DNA of 64,000 nt from Mycobacterium arosiense ATCC BAA-1401 = DSM 45069 (GCF_002086125.1 NZ_MVHG01000019.1:1-64000), one strand, 5' to 3'; shown: positions 16,777 to 26,148, counted from the first letter of the stretch. Numbers and translations: made by a program. The notes: generated from the letters alone by a model not told the origin.

Positions 16777-16872
16777 TCAGACGGCGGTGTACGCCGCCGG
16801 ACAGGCGGCACAGGTAACGCGTCGCAAGTCGATGTGCAGGCGACGGGTAAGAAACGGCCGAGGTTTCCTCAC
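16777..16872 (-). CDS. Cys-containing leader peptide (putative sulfur-responsive attenuator)
   Basis: A 31-codon frame from GTG 16872 to TGA 16777; the GTG overlaps the stop of the DUF3604 gene as GTGA. It encodes MRKPRPFLTRRLHIDLRR then VTCAACPAAYTAV. The core TRRLHIDLRRV followed by closely spaced cysteines (CAAC) matches the short leader peptides found in actinobacteria before sulfur-assimilation and sulfonate-uptake genes. Ribosome stalling at the Cys codons when cysteine is scarce is the proposed mode of action for related mycobacterial peptides. The next gene is the SsuA-like binding protein, with two hairpins in between. The reading frame is seen directly; the regulatory role is inferred. 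Confidence 0.78.
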   Translation of the reverse strand: MRKPRPFLTRRLHIDLRRVTCAACPAAYTAV

Positions 16873-19229
16873 CGCGGCGATCTTCCTAAGGTGCGAGTCA
16901 CGAACAGCGGGCTGGTCCATACCTGATGCCCGTCGAATTGGTTGCCGCGCACATATATTGCGCTGTTACCGCCGGGCAGGCGCAGGTTGAGTCCCCCGGT
17001 AACGTTGGCCGGCAACGCCTTCGGGTCGGCGATTCGCTCGAGGCGGATGTGTAGATTGAGAGCGCCCACGGTGACGTCACGATGCCCCTCGGCGATCAGC
17101 TCCGTTCCGGAGAGGGTCACGCTGATGCTCGAGTTGTCTTCGCGCACCGTCGTGTCGAACGCGAATCGCGCGCGGCTGAGGTCGCCGAGCCGGACCACGA
17201 AACCAATATCCGAACCGTAAGTCTTCGTATCCCATGCGATGGTCGATCCGTCAAATTCGACGACCTGTTCGGGATGCGTGATCGCCCACGGGATTACGTC
17301 TTCGACTGCGGTGCCATCGACACGCATTTGGCCCGACCAGCTGGCCCACCGGTAACGGTCGCGGTGCCGAGCCCCACCCCACCGCACACGGACCAGGTCA
17401 TCAGAAAGCCCGGTTTCGGCGTGCAAGTCACGGCGCCAGATCAAGCCGGCGCTGTCGTAGACGGCCACGTCATCCCATCCGGTGGTGCCGTACAGAGCGT
17501 ATTCGGAGCTCAATTCGTCGGCATCCGTGGTGAACTCGTCACCCATCCATTTGTCGCCACTACGCAGCAGGGCGACCGCACGGGCTCCCGTCGTGGCCCA
17601 GGTGCGCCGGGCCCGCAGTGCGGCACCGATGTCTCCGGCGGAAAGGGCCGGCGCCACAACGCCGGTGAGCCCACCAAAGCCACCGAAGATGTTGGCTCCT
17701 GGTGCCCCGGCCCCAGGGCGGCCGCGGTGTTCATCGCCGGCGGCACTCGCCCCCATCCGTAGCCCCCGCGCCAGCGCGTCCTCAAAAAACCATGGGCTGC
17801 TTCCCCAGGTCGAGTGAACCTCGATCAGCCGCTCCAACTCGGGGTGATGCCAGTCCAGGATCGCTCGACGACCGCCGACGTGCGGAATCAGCAGGTAGGA
17901 CTCCGGATCCTTCTCATAGGCGGCATATAGCCGGGTGACCGGCCAAGTCTGCGGCGTGGGAACTGTGGCTGCCATGCGCTGATGCCATTCCAGTGAGCGC
18001 GCCAATGTGGTGTCCTCGCCGAGGAAGACCACGTTGTGGTCGCCACCGGCACCTGCCGTGCCGCACCACTCCACCCCTGGGAAGCAGACGAAGCGGCCAT
18101 CTTTGGCGATCCGCCTGCAAGCCTTGACGACGTCATCCCAAGCGTCGTCGGTGATCTGAAAATCGTTGGCGGTGTAGCCGAGTACGTCGAGCGCGGCGAT
18201 GTCGCGGGCGTAGCGCAGATTCCAGTCGGTATCCTGCGTGCCTACGGTGTCATTGGAATGGACGTGCAGATCGCAAAAATAGGCCCGCGGCGCCGGGAAG
18301 TCGTCGACGACATCGACCAGGGTCTCGCCGCCCCGCAACACGGCGGTGCTGGTCTGGGCGACAACGGCGATGCGGGCAGCGACCGCGGGCACACACAGCG
18401 ACGCCGTGGACCAGCCATTCGCAGGCGTACGAGCGCTGGCCACCGTGGCACCGTCGATCAGCGCATGCAGCGTCGCAGGGATATCGGAACACGTGTTGCC
18501 CCAACGGTCTTCAAGATGCGCGTAGAGGTGCACAACCGATGCCTCACTGCGCACAATGCGGGGGCCCTGCACGACGACCCGTTCCGGTGTGCCGGGCACG
18601 ACGGCGATTCGATGCACAGCTGCGCGCGCCATGCGGGAGGTACCCAGCGGGTCGACGAACAGTTGGACCTCGAATTCGTCTTCGACGAAGGTCTGCACCC
18701 GCGTTCCCGGGCCGCCGAAACGGCGGTCGCCGCACCGGATCTCGATCACGTCACCGGGCCGCAGGTACCCATCCACGACGTGGATCAGCAGCGACTTCTG
18801 AAACGGACGCTCCCCGCCTTTGACGTCGTAGCTCGTGACCAGTCGCTGAACCGTCGCTGCACTGTCCTCGGATGCCCCCCCGACCAGCGATCGACTCACC
18901 AGGCGGGAGCTCGCGAAGTCGCGACCGTCCGGCCTCGTCGTTTGCAGATCCCAATCCGAGTAGTAGCGGAAGCAAAGCTTCAACCAACCGCTGTCCGCGA
19001 TGCCAGATGCTCCGACGATGTAGGTGAACACCACCTCGTCGAGCGAACCCGCGACCATCCGGTCATGCGAGCAACGCAACTCTCCCAGAAACGGCAACCC
19101 GTCGAACTGCGCGGTGATCTCGTCGCGCACCACCGCGACGGAGCAGTCGTTACTGGTCAACGCCGGCTGTGGACGCACCACAACACCAGCACCCGAAGAG
19201 GGCGCGTGTGTAGACGGGTCCGCGGACAT
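16869..19229 (-). CDS. PHP/DUF3604-type metal-dependent hydrolase
   Basis: A 786-residue protein. The N-terminal 310 residues are beta-rich without a clear motif. From about residue 318 there is YFCDLHVHSNDTVGTQDTDWNLRYARDIAALDVLGYTANDF, the HxH start of a PHP-like domain as in DUF3604 proteins. This is followed by further likely metal-site segments: GVEWCG, LLIPHVGG, EVHSTWG and GDEHRGRPG. The family has little characterised chemistry; PHP domains usually hydrolyse phosphoesters. There is no obvious signal peptide. It is the first gene of the minus-strand transporter cluster and is divergent from the LysR regulator, suggesting it is the main catabolic enzyme of an induced pathway. Confidence 0.8.
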   Translation of the reverse strand: MSADPSTHAPSSGAGVVVRPQPALTSNDCSVAVVRDEITAQFDGLPFLGELRCSHDRMVAGSLDEVVFTYIVGASGIADSGWLKLCFRYYSDWDLQTTRPDGRDFASSRLVSRSLVGGASEDSAATVQRLVTSYDVKGGERPFQKSLLIHVVDGYLRPGDVIEIRCGDRRFGGPGTRVQTFVEDEFEVQLFVDPLGTSRMARAAVHRIAVVPGTPERVVVQGPRIVRSEASVVHLYAHLEDRWGNTCSDIPATLHALIDGATVASARTPANGWSTASLCVPAVAARIAVVAQTSTAVLRGGETLVDVVDDFPAPRAYFCDLHVHSNDTVGTQDTDWNLRYARDIAALDVLGYTANDFQITDDAWDDVVKACRRIAKDGRFVCFPGVEWCGTAGAGGDHNVVFLGEDTTLARSLEWHQRMAATVPTPQTWPVTRLYAAYEKDPESYLLIPHVGGRRAILDWHHPELERLIEVHSTWGSSPWFFEDALARGLRMGASAAGDEHRGRPGAGAPGANIFGGFGGLTGVVAPALSAGDIGAALRARRTWATTGARAVALLRSGDKWMGDEFTTDADELSSEYALYGTTGWDDVAVYDSAGLIWRRDLHAETGLSDDLVRVRWGGARHRDRYRWASWSGQMRVDGTAVEDVIPWAITHPEQVVEFDGSTIAWDTKTYGSDIGFVVRLGDLSRARFAFDTTVREDNSSISVTLSGTELIAEGHRDVTVGALNLHIRLERIADPKALPANVTGGLNLRLPGGNSAIYVRGNQFDGHQVWTSPLFVTRTLGRSPR

Positions 19230-19307
19230 GGCCTAATCCTGAGGCCAACGCACTCCCAGAGTCCAGTGAATAGATATGGCGCAATTAATCATGGAGAATG
19301 AACAATT
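19230..19307. promoter_or_regulatory. Divergent promoter region between DUF3604 and LysR genes
   Basis: A 78-bp gap that is clearly more AT-rich than its surroundings. It contains TAGATATGGCGCAATTAATC and a CAATT/AATTG inverted pair (19282-19286 and 19304-19308). LysR regulators usually bind such a divergent spacer. No precise binding site or -10 element can be fixed by eye. Confidence 0.5.
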
Positions 19308-20270
19308 GTGAACCTGCAGCAGCTGCGCTATGTGGTGGCGCTGGCCGAGGCCAACAGTTTCACCAAGGCGGCCGAGGCCATGTTCGTCGTGCCATCGGCC
19401 TTGAGCCAGCAAGTCGGCCGGTTCGAAGACGAAATCGGGCTCAAGCTTTTCCAGCGGACTACCCGGTCCGTGTCACTGACCCCGGCCGGCGAAGAATTGC
19501 TGCCACTGGTGCGTCAAGTCGTTACCGGCATCGACCAAATCGCGGTCGACGCCCGGGCCCTCGCCGGCACCGTTCGCGGTCGGCTCACCGTCGGGATGAT
19601 GGAAATCCCGTCCGAAAGCCTCGATGTGGCAACCCTGATGGCGACCTTTCACTCGCACTATCCCGACGTCACCGTCACGTTGCGCAGCGGTGGCAGCGAC
19701 ATGCTGATCGCGTCGGTCCGCGACCGAAACCTGGATGTGGCCATCGTGGGCTCCAACGTATCCACCGCCGGGGGTGCCTTGACGTTCACCCGTCTGTTCA
19801 GCGAGCCACTCATCGCCGTCATGCCCGCCCACCACCCACTTACCAAAAAACCATCGGTGTCCATCACCGCGCTGGCCGCATTACCGTTCATCGACTTTCC
19901 CCCGGGCTACGGTCTTCGACACGAAACCGACCGCGGCTTCGCCAACGCAAGCCGGCGTGTGGCTTTCGAAGTGACGCGCGTCGAAGAAGTCATCCACTTC
20001 GTGCGCAAAGACCTGGGTGTCGCGTTGCTGCCGGAATCCGTTGCCCGCACCCGCGCTGACGCCGATCCGACACTGGCGCTGCGGCCGGTTGCCGGAGCGG
20101 ACATGCACCGCCGGGTATACCTCGTGGCCCCGCATTCCGACAAGCGATCCGAGGCGTGCAAGGCCTTCATCGGTTGCGTTGCCGAACACATCGGACAGAC
20201 CGCGCCATGTCGCACGGCTCCGTCGAGAGCGGCTGTGGACACCACGAAGCCGACCCGCGGACCCCGCTGA
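19308..20270 (+). CDS. LysR-family transcriptional regulator
   Basis: A 320-residue protein starting at GTG 19308. The N-terminal winged helix-turn-helix is typical: MNLQQLRYVVALAEANSFTKAAEAMFVVPSALSQQVGRFEDEIGLKLFQRTTRSVSLTPAGEELL. An effector-binding periplasmic-like domain follows from about residue 90. It is transcribed away from the DUF3604-leader-transporter-phosphoesterase genes, the standard geometry for a LysR activator controlling its divergent neighbours. The likely co-inducer is the imported compound or a sulfur metabolite; that part is inference. The last 20 residues are Arg/Thr-rich and may be disordered. Confidence 0.92.
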   Translation: MNLQQLRYVVALAEANSFTKAAEAMFVVPSALSQQVGRFEDEIGLKLFQRTTRSVSLTPAGEELLPLVRQVVTGIDQIAVDARALAGTVRGRLTVGMMEIPSESLDVATLMATFHSHYPDVTVTLRSGGSDMLIASVRDRNLDVAIVGSNVSTAGGALTFTRLFSEPLIAVMPAHHPLTKKPSVSITALAALPFIDFPPGYGLRHETDRGFANASRRVAFEVTRVEEVIHFVRKDLGVALLPESVARTRADADPTLALRPVAGADMHRRVYLVAPHSDKRSEACKAFIGCVAEHIGQTAPCRTAPSRAAVDTTKPTRGPR

Positions 20271-20706
20271 CCACAGCCGTTGCACCGGAAAGCGGGTTAA
20301 CGCGCGGTCGGCCTGCCAGGTGACTTCGGCCGGATCCACGTTTTCGAATTATGCGTAGCAAGATTTTTACTTATCGACACTGTTTGCTTGGGCAACGTTT
20401 GCTCGGGATTTCCCCCCTGCTCACCTGAGGTGCCTTCTCGTTCAATCCCGAGGTAGACGGGTTCTTGCGTGCGTTTGCTTCCCGCGCCGTCGAGGGCGCA
20501 GCCGCCGAGATCGGAGCGCATCGATGACGCGGCGTCAGCTTCCGTTGGCAATAGTTTCTGCTGGCGACGGTGGCTAGCCTTTCGACAAACGAGCTTCAAG
20601 CGCCTGGTGTTGATGCCGGAACTTCTCAATGTTGTTGGCGCTCAACGCTAGTGAGCAAGCAAGCGTGTAAACCGATGAATGATCGCAGCCGGAGGCGGAG
20701 AAGAAA
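20271..20706. other. Intergenic region upstream of the PPE pair
   Basis: About 436 bases without a convincing gene. Several short frames lack motifs. The last 30 bases hold the GGAGGCGGAGAAG ribosome-binding region of the PPE gene at 20707. AT-rich patches near 20340-20400 may carry its promoter. No RNA structure or repeat stood out. Confidence 0.5.
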
Positions 20707-21963
20707 ATGGATTTCGGGGCGTTACCGCCGGAGATCAACTCCGGAAGGATCTACGCGGGGCCGGGGGCGGCACCGTTGCTGGCCGCCGCGGCTGCCTGGG
20801 ATGGGCTGGCGACCGAATTGCGCTCAACAGCAGCCTCTTACGGCTCCGTAGTCTCAGAGCTGAGGACCGGCTGGCTCGGACCCTCGTCGATGTCGATGGC
20901 GGCCGCGGCCGCGCCGTATGTTGCGTGGCTGAGCAGTGGCGCCGCGCAAGCCGAGCAAACGGCGGTGCAAGCCAAGGCCGCCGCCGGCGCTTATGAGGCC
21001 GCCTTCGCGGCCACGGTGCCGCCGCCGGTGATCGCCGCCAATCGAGCCTTGTTGGCATCACTGATTGCGACCAACTTCCTGGGTCAGAACACGCCGGCTA
21101 TCGCCGCCACGGAGAGCCACTACGCCGAGATGTGGGCCCAAGATGCCGCCGCTATGTACGGCTACGCCGGCTCCTCGGCCGCCGCGACCCAGCTAACCCC
21201 GTTCACCGCGCCACCAACGACCACTAACGGCGACGGGGAAACGAACCAGTCGGCAGCGATCGCCTCCGCGATGCAGTCTTCAACGAGCTCCAATGTGGAA
21301 ACCGCGCTCTCACAGGCGGTCTCGCAGGCCCCGGCCGCGGCGCAAAGCGGCACAACGAGCGCGGCGGCGACATCGGCGACCGGCCTTCCGCTAAGCCTGG
21401 GAGACGCGACCGGGGCCCTGACGAGCTTCAACAACGTCCTCAACGCCGCCACCGGACCATACTCACCGGGCGGGTTCGCGACCGTGGCGAAGAGCTACAT
21501 CAACCTTGCGCTGAATATCGGGGGTCAGAGCCGTGCCTTGGCAAGCATTGGCAGCGTGCTTCACCCCGCTCGCATCGGGCTGTTGGCGCCGTTGCTACAT
21601 AGCGATCTTCTGACCGGCTCCACCGCAATCCATTCGGCGGGAACGGTTTCCGCCGCGGTGGGCCGGGCCGAAGTCATCGGAACGATGTCGGTACCGGCGA
21701 ACTGGGCCTCAGCCGTCCCGGCGGTCAGGACGCTCGCCTCGGAGCTGCCGGAGACCATGGTCGACGCCGCCCCAGCGCTGGCCACGAACGCTGAGGCAGG
21801 CATGTTCGGCCCCGCGGCCCTGTCGAGCCTGGCCGGACGGGCCGCCGCCGGGACCGCGACTCGCGCCGTGGCCGGGACGGCCGTCCGCGTGCCCGGCGCG
21901 GTGGCCGCCGACGACATCGCCACCACTTCCACTGTCATCGTGATACCGCCGAACGCACAATAA
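20707..21963 (+). CDS. PPE family protein, SVP subgroup
   Basis: A 418-residue protein with a canonical PPE domain ([35 protein letters not shown] through [34 protein letters not shown], residues 1-175). A Ser/Thr/Ala-rich linker follows, then the SVP signature [15 protein letters not shown] near residue 323. PPE proteins are exported by ESX systems to the cell surface. The WxG-like motif in its helical hairpin (RTGWLGPSS) is intact. It is separated by only 15 bp from a second PPE gene and then a secreted DUF732 protein, so the three are probably one transcript. No PE gene is present in the window. Confidence 0.95.
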   Translation: MDFGALPPEINSGRIYAGPGAAPLLAAAAAWDGLATELRSTAASYGSVVSELRTGWLGPSSMSMAAAAAPYVAWLSSGAAQAEQTAVQAKAAAGAYEAAFAATVPPPVIAANRALLASLIATNFLGQNTPAIAATESHYAEMWAQDAAAMYGYAGSSAAATQLTPFTAPPTTTNGDGETNQSAAIASAMQSSTSSNVETALSQAVSQAPAAAQSGTTSAAATSATGLPLSLGDATGALTSFNNVLNAATGPYSPGGFATVAKSYINLALNIGGQSRALASIGSVLHPARIGLLAPLLHSDLLTGSTAIHSAGTVSAAVGRAEVIGTMSVPANWASAVPAVRTLASELPETMVDAAPALATNAEAGMFGPAALSSLAGRAAAGTATRAVAGTAVRVPGAVAADDIATTSTVIVIPPNAQ

Positions 21964-21978
21964 AGGAAGGGCGCGGCA

Positions 21979-23355
21979 ATGGTTTTCGGGGACTTCGTAT
22001 TACGGCCACCGGAGTTAATCTCCGCCCAAATCTACTCGGGCCCCGGCGCGGAGCCACTGCTGGCCGCGGCCGCGGGCTGGGAGGCGCTGGCCGCCGCGTT
22101 GCACTCAACCGCATCATCCTACGGCTCAGTGATTTCCGGGCTGGTAAGCGACGGGTGGGAGGGCCCGTCCTCGGCATCCATGGCGGCCGCGGCCGCGCCT
22201 TACACGACCTGGCTGTCGACCACGGCGGATCAGGCAGAGCAAACCGCCGCCCAAGCCCGGGCCGCGGCCAGCGCCTACGAGGCCGCGTTGGCGGCCACCG
22301 TACCACCAACGGCTGTGGCGGCGAACCGCAGCCAGCTGGCAGCACTACAGGCGACCAACATTTTTGGGCAAAACGGCGCGGCCATCGCGGCCACCGAAGC
22401 GGAGTACGGCCAAATGTGGGCCCAGGACGTCGCCGCGATATCCAGTTACGCCAGCACGTCAGAAGAAGCCAGTCAGCTCACCCCGTTCAAAAAAGCTCCA
22501 GCCACGACGAACAACACCAGCAACGCAACCCCGGCGGCAACCGCGGCGAGCACGTCGTCCACGTCATCAACTACGTCTACGTCGTCGTGGCTGACACAGT
22601 TGGAAAACTACATCAATTCGCTCACCAAGCAATACACCCAATCTTGGGAGAATCTGCTTGGGGGGACTGGAAACTCGAAGATAGCACCGGCGTGGGAGCA
22701 GCTGTACTCCAGCATCAAGGGAATCAGCGGGCAAGTCACCTGGGCCAACACGGCCGGTGCCAGCTTCAGTACGGGCGTTCCGGTGTGGAAGAGCTCCTAT
22801 CTCTACGCGCCGTGGACCGCTGGGTTGTCGAAAGCGTCGCTGGGCGCCGGTCTGACGTCGCCGGGGCGTCTTGCCGCCGGCATTTCGACGCAGCCGGTAT
22901 CGGCGGTCCTGGGCAACGCGCCCACCGTGGGCAAGTTGTCGGTGCCATCCAACTGGGCAACCGCCGCCCCCGCGATCAGACTCTCCTCCAACGCATTACC
23001 GACCACCGACGTCGCTGCGGCCCCCGCGGCGGGTTTTCCCGGCGGGCTGGTCAACGAATCGACCCTGGGCAGCCTGGCCGGCGGTGCGCTGGGTAGCCCC
23101 GCCGCCCGGGTCGTGAGCTCAACCGGCATCCAGAACCGGTCAATCGCCGGCGAGCGCCGGGCAGGGCCGGTCAAGCTCGACCGCATCATCGCGCAATTGC
23201 AAGAAATGCCGGATCAGGTGCAGCACTGGAACGTCGATGAGGCCGGCCTCGACGACCTGGTCGCCAAACTGAGAACAACACCCGGCGTCCACGCGGTACA
23301 CGTAAGCGACGAGTCGGCAGCGACCGCAGCGCAGCCAGAAACACAGTCGGGATAA
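21979..23355 (+). CDS. PPE family protein, SVP subgroup, with an extra C-terminal domain
   Basis: A 458-residue protein. The N-terminal PPE domain (FGDFVLRPPELISAQIYSGPGAEPLLAAAAGWEALAAAL, then [24 protein letters not shown]) and the SVP motif VGKLSVPSNWATAAPAIRL near residue 314 are clear. Unlike the preceding PPE gene, about 60 residues follow after a GERR segment (LDRIIAQLQEMPDQVQHWNVDEAGLDDLVAKLRTTPGVHAVHV). They look like a small folded alpha/beta module rather than the usual Gly/Ala-rich tail. A Ser/Thr-rich linker (about residues 170-205) precedes the second half. It sits 15 bp after the first PPE gene, an obvious tandem pair, and 98 bp before a DUF732 gene. Confidence 0.94.
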   Translation: MVFGDFVLRPPELISAQIYSGPGAEPLLAAAAGWEALAAALHSTASSYGSVISGLVSDGWEGPSSASMAAAAAPYTTWLSTTADQAEQTAAQARAAASAYEAALAATVPPTAVAANRSQLAALQATNIFGQNGAAIAATEAEYGQMWAQDVAAISSYASTSEEASQLTPFKKAPATTNNTSNATPAATAASTSSTSSTTSTSSWLTQLENYINSLTKQYTQSWENLLGGTGNSKIAPAWEQLYSSIKGISGQVTWANTAGASFSTGVPVWKSSYLYAPWTAGLSKASLGAGLTSPGRLAAGISTQPVSAVLGNAPTVGKLSVPSNWATAAPAIRLSSNALPTTDVAAAPAAGFPGGLVNESTLGSLAGGALGSPAARVVSSTGIQNRSIAGERRAGPVKLDRIIAQLQEMPDQVQHWNVDEAGLDDLVAKLRTTPGVHAVHVSDESAATAAQPETQSG

Positions 23356-23453
23356 CCAGAGGGCGATGCGGCCGTCTCCAACGGCGACAAGCAGGAGAGC
23401 CACACAGCCGCAACGGAAATAACCACCACCATGCGACACACCGAAGGAGGATC

Positions 23454-23807
23454 ATGAGACTGTTGCTGGCGCTTGTCGGCATAGCGATGGGGATCGCTAT
23501 GGCGGTACCCGCCCACGCCACGCCAGGCGAGGATGAGCCGGCCAGCGACGAAAACACCGAATCCTTCCTCTCCGACCTCCACACCGTAGGGATCAGCTTT
23601 CAAGATCCAGCCCAGGCCGTCAACGCCGGCAAATCAGTGTGCGGCCTGATTTCGCGCGGCGAATCAGGCCTTCAACTCCTCATCGACCTCCGCGACAGCA
23701 ACCCCGCACTCACCACCAGCGGCGCCGCTCAGTTCGCGACCATCTCGGCGAAGGCGTACTGCCCGCGACAACTCCAAGCTGCGGATGGCGGCAAGGGCAG
23801 TCGCTGA
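23454..23807 (+). CDS. Secreted DUF732 protein
   Basis: A 117-residue protein with a Sec signal peptide (MRLLLALVGIAMGIAMAVPAHA, cleavage after AHA). A small helical domain follows with the DUF732 pattern: FLSDLHTVGISFQDPAQAVNAGKSVCGLI and a second Cys near the end (AKAYCPRQL), probably a disulfide. An AAGGAGGATC ribosome-binding site precedes ATG 23454. DUF732 proteins are common mycobacterial exported proteins of unknown role. Its place behind two PPE genes suggests co-expression with surface proteins. Confidence 0.9.
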   Translation: MRLLLALVGIAMGIAMAVPAHATPGEDEPASDENTESFLSDLHTVGISFQDPAQAVNAGKSVCGLISRGESGLQLLIDLRDSNPALTTSGAAQFATISAKAYCPRQLQAADGGKGSR

Positions 23808-23911
23808 ACGACCAAGGAAATATCGCGGGCCTTGCCCCCCCCGATGGGTCGGTCGTGCCGTGCTCGGTGTGCTTCCGCACTGCGATCCTCCGCTGGCGGT
23901 CGAAGCTACGG

Positions 23912-25066
23912 CTATTTCTGGTAGGACAGCGCCCCGGTGCCCGCCAGCTGGCCGCCTTCGACGATCAGGTATTCGGGACGGATGGGCGCACCGGCGAACC
24001 AGTTTTCCAGGATTTCCCTGGTGCCGGCCGCGTAGCGCGCCTGCGCGGACAATGTGGTGCCCGAAACATGCGGTGTCATGGCATTATTCGGCATCGTTCG
24101 CCAGGGGTGATCGGGGGGCGGCGGCTGCGGATACCACACGTCTCCGGCGTAGCCGGCCAGCTGACCGGACCTGAGCGCAGCCGCGATGGCCTCCGGGACG
24201 GTCTCCTCGGCGCGGGCGGTGTTGACGATGTAGGAGCCCCGCCGCATCGTCGAGATCAGCTTTTCGTCGAACATCCTGCGGGTGTCGTCGTAGAGCGGCG
24301 AGTGGATGGACACCACGTCGACCGCCCGAACCAGCGATTCGACCGTGGGGTGAAACGTCACGTTGAGCTGTTTCTCGGTTTCGGGCGCCAGCCGCCGGGT
24401 GTCGGTGTAGTGCAGGTTGACGTCGAACGGCGCCAGCCGGCGCAAGACCGCGCGACCGATCCGCCCGGCGGCGATCAAGCCGACGTCCATGCCCTCCAGG
24501 TCGTAGGCGCGCGCCGCGCAATCGGCGATGTTCCAGCCGCCGTCGACCGCCCACCGATGCGACGGCACGAAATTGCGTACCAGTGCCAGGATTTGCATCA
24601 CCGTGTGCTCGGCGACGCTGATGCTGTTGCTGTATGTCACCTCGGCCACGGTGATGCCGCGCGCCTGCGCCGCATCCAGATCCACGTGGTCCGAGCCGAT
24701 GCCGGCGGTCACCGCCAGCTTCAGGTTGGGTGCCTTGGCGATGCGCTCCTTGGTCAGGTAGGCGGGCCAAAACGGTTGCGATATAACAATTTCGGCGTCG
24801 GCCAGCGCGCGCTCGAATTCCGAGTCGGGGCCGTTCTTGTCCGACGTCACCACCAATTCGTGCCCGGCGCCTTCGAAAAACTTGCGCAGACCCAAAGCGC
24901 CCGACACACAGCCGAGGAGCTCGCCGGGGGTGTAGTCGATCGTCGACGGGCTCGGCAGGGTGCTGCCGTCGGGGTAGCCCTGGATCGTCGGGACGCGCTC
25001 GCGCGCATAGCGCGGCGGGAACCCGTCGACGGGGTCGGGGTAGAGCACCATCACACACTTGGCCAT
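23912..25066 (-). CDS. NAD-dependent formate dehydrogenase
   Basis: A 384-residue D-2-hydroxyacid-dehydrogenase-type formate dehydrogenase starting at ATG 25066 behind a perfect AAGGAGGACTCG site. The family start MAKCVMVLYPDPVDGFPPRYARE is recognisable. The Rossmann loop GLIAAGRIGRAVLRRLAPFDVNLHYTD ends in Asp, giving NAD rather than NADP preference. Catalytic segments are SNSISVAEHTVM (substrate Asn), VNTARAEETV (Arg) and MTPHVSGTTLSAQARYA (His). It oxidises formate to CO2 while making NADH in the cytoplasm. A LysR gene on the same strand ends 104 bp upstream and may regulate it. It can detoxify formate from one-carbon metabolism or supply reductant. Confidence 0.95.
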   Translation of the reverse strand: MAKCVMVLYPDPVDGFPPRYARERVPTIQGYPDGSTLPSPSTIDYTPGELLGCVSGALGLRKFFEGAGHELVVTSDKNGPDSEFERALADAEIVISQPFWPAYLTKERIAKAPNLKLAVTAGIGSDHVDLDAAQARGITVAEVTYSNSISVAEHTVMQILALVRNFVPSHRWAVDGGWNIADCAARAYDLEGMDVGLIAAGRIGRAVLRRLAPFDVNLHYTDTRRLAPETEKQLNVTFHPTVESLVRAVDVVSIHSPLYDDTRRMFDEKLISTMRRGSYIVNTARAEETVPEAIAAALRSGQLAGYAGDVWYPQPPPPDHPWRTMPNNAMTPHVSGTTLSAQARYAAGTREILENWFAGAPIRPEYLIVEGGQLAGTGALSYQK

Positions 25067-25170
25067 CGAGTCCTCCTTCAGCCGGGGGTCAAGCCCAGTG
25101 TCGGGAGGCGACCGCGCGGTTGTCCAAGACGCGATTCCGACCGTCCGATAGGCGGCGCCGATCAGCGCCG

Positions 25171-26082
25171 CTAGGACGGCTCGCTGAGCGTCGCGCCGAT
25201 GCGTGCCTCGCGCGCCGTGCGGCGCAGCGCGCGGGTCAGCAACGATCCCGGCTCGGCCCGGTTGGTGACCAGCGCGATCAGCGAGGTGACCGACGGGCGC
25301 CGCAACCGCAGCACGCTGACCCCGGGGGGCACGCCCAGGGTGTGGATCCATGGTTGCGGCACGATGCTCGCCCACCGGCCGGTGCGGACATGGGCGAACA
25401 ACGCTGCCACGGAATCGGTTTCCAGCTGCGGGGTCACCTGCAGGCCGTGGGTGGCCAGCGCGTCGTCGATGACCCGGCGCCCCCGCATGCCCTGCGTCAG
25501 CAGACACAGCGGCAGCTGCACGGCATCCGACCACGCCAGGGTGTCCGCCTCACCGCCAAGGAGTTCGGCGGCGGCGATGAGGACTGGCCGCTCGTGATAC
25601 AGCGGGGTGACCAGCAGGTCGGCCGTGTCCTGTTGGTCCGGATAGAGGATGCCCGCGTCCAGTTCGAACTTGCGGACCCGTTCCACGATGCCGGCCGAGC
25701 GCAGGTTGACCTCGAGTTGAACCCGCACCAGCGGATGCGCCGCGCAGAACGGATCCGTCAGCAGCGCAACGGTAGTCGAAGCGGCCGGCACCACACCGAG
25801 GCGCAGTTCCCCGGTCAGGCCGGCTCGCAGCGCGGTGACCTCCTGCTTGAGGGCATCGCGGTCGGCCAGGATGCGCCGCGCCCACGGCACCAGACGCTCC
25901 CCCTCCGGGGTGAGGCCCTCGAACTTCTGGCCGCGCCGCACCAGGGGCACGTTGAGTTCGGATTCGAGCTTGCGGATGGCTTCCGACAGCGCCGGTTGAG
26001 ACACGTAACACGTGCGCGCCGCGCGCGCGAAGTGGCGCTCCTGCGCGAGCGCGACGAAGTACTCCAGCTGACGGAACAGCAT
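25171..26082 (-). CDS. LysR-family transcriptional regulator
   Basis: A 303-residue protein: winged helix-turn-helix MLFRQLEYFVALAQERHFARAARTCYVSQPALSEAIRKLESELNVPLVRRGQKFEGLTPEGERLV, then an effector domain from about residue 90 (GELRLGVVPAASTTVALLTDPF). It sits between the formate dehydrogenase (downstream, 104 bp) and the acetolactate-synthase-like gene (upstream, 66 bp), all on the minus strand. Co-directional rather than divergent placement means it may be part of the transcript it controls. The ligand is unknown. Confidence 0.92.
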   Translation of the reverse strand: MLFRQLEYFVALAQERHFARAARTCYVSQPALSEAIRKLESELNVPLVRRGQKFEGLTPEGERLVPWARRILADRDALKQEVTALRAGLTGELRLGVVPAASTTVALLTDPFCAAHPLVRVQLEVNLRSAGIVERVRKFELDAGILYPDQQDTADLLVTPLYHERPVLIAAAELLGGEADTLAWSDAVQLPLCLLTQGMRGRRVIDDALATHGLQVTPQLETDSVAALFAHVRTGRWASIVPQPWIHTLGVPPGVSVLRLRRPSVTSLIALVTNRAEPGSLLTRALRRTAREARIGATLSEPS

Positions 26083-26148
26083 ATGACCATTCGACCACGC
26101 GTCCGGCTGCGCCCCCGCTCCTAGGTACTGCCACGGCCGGCGCGTTGC

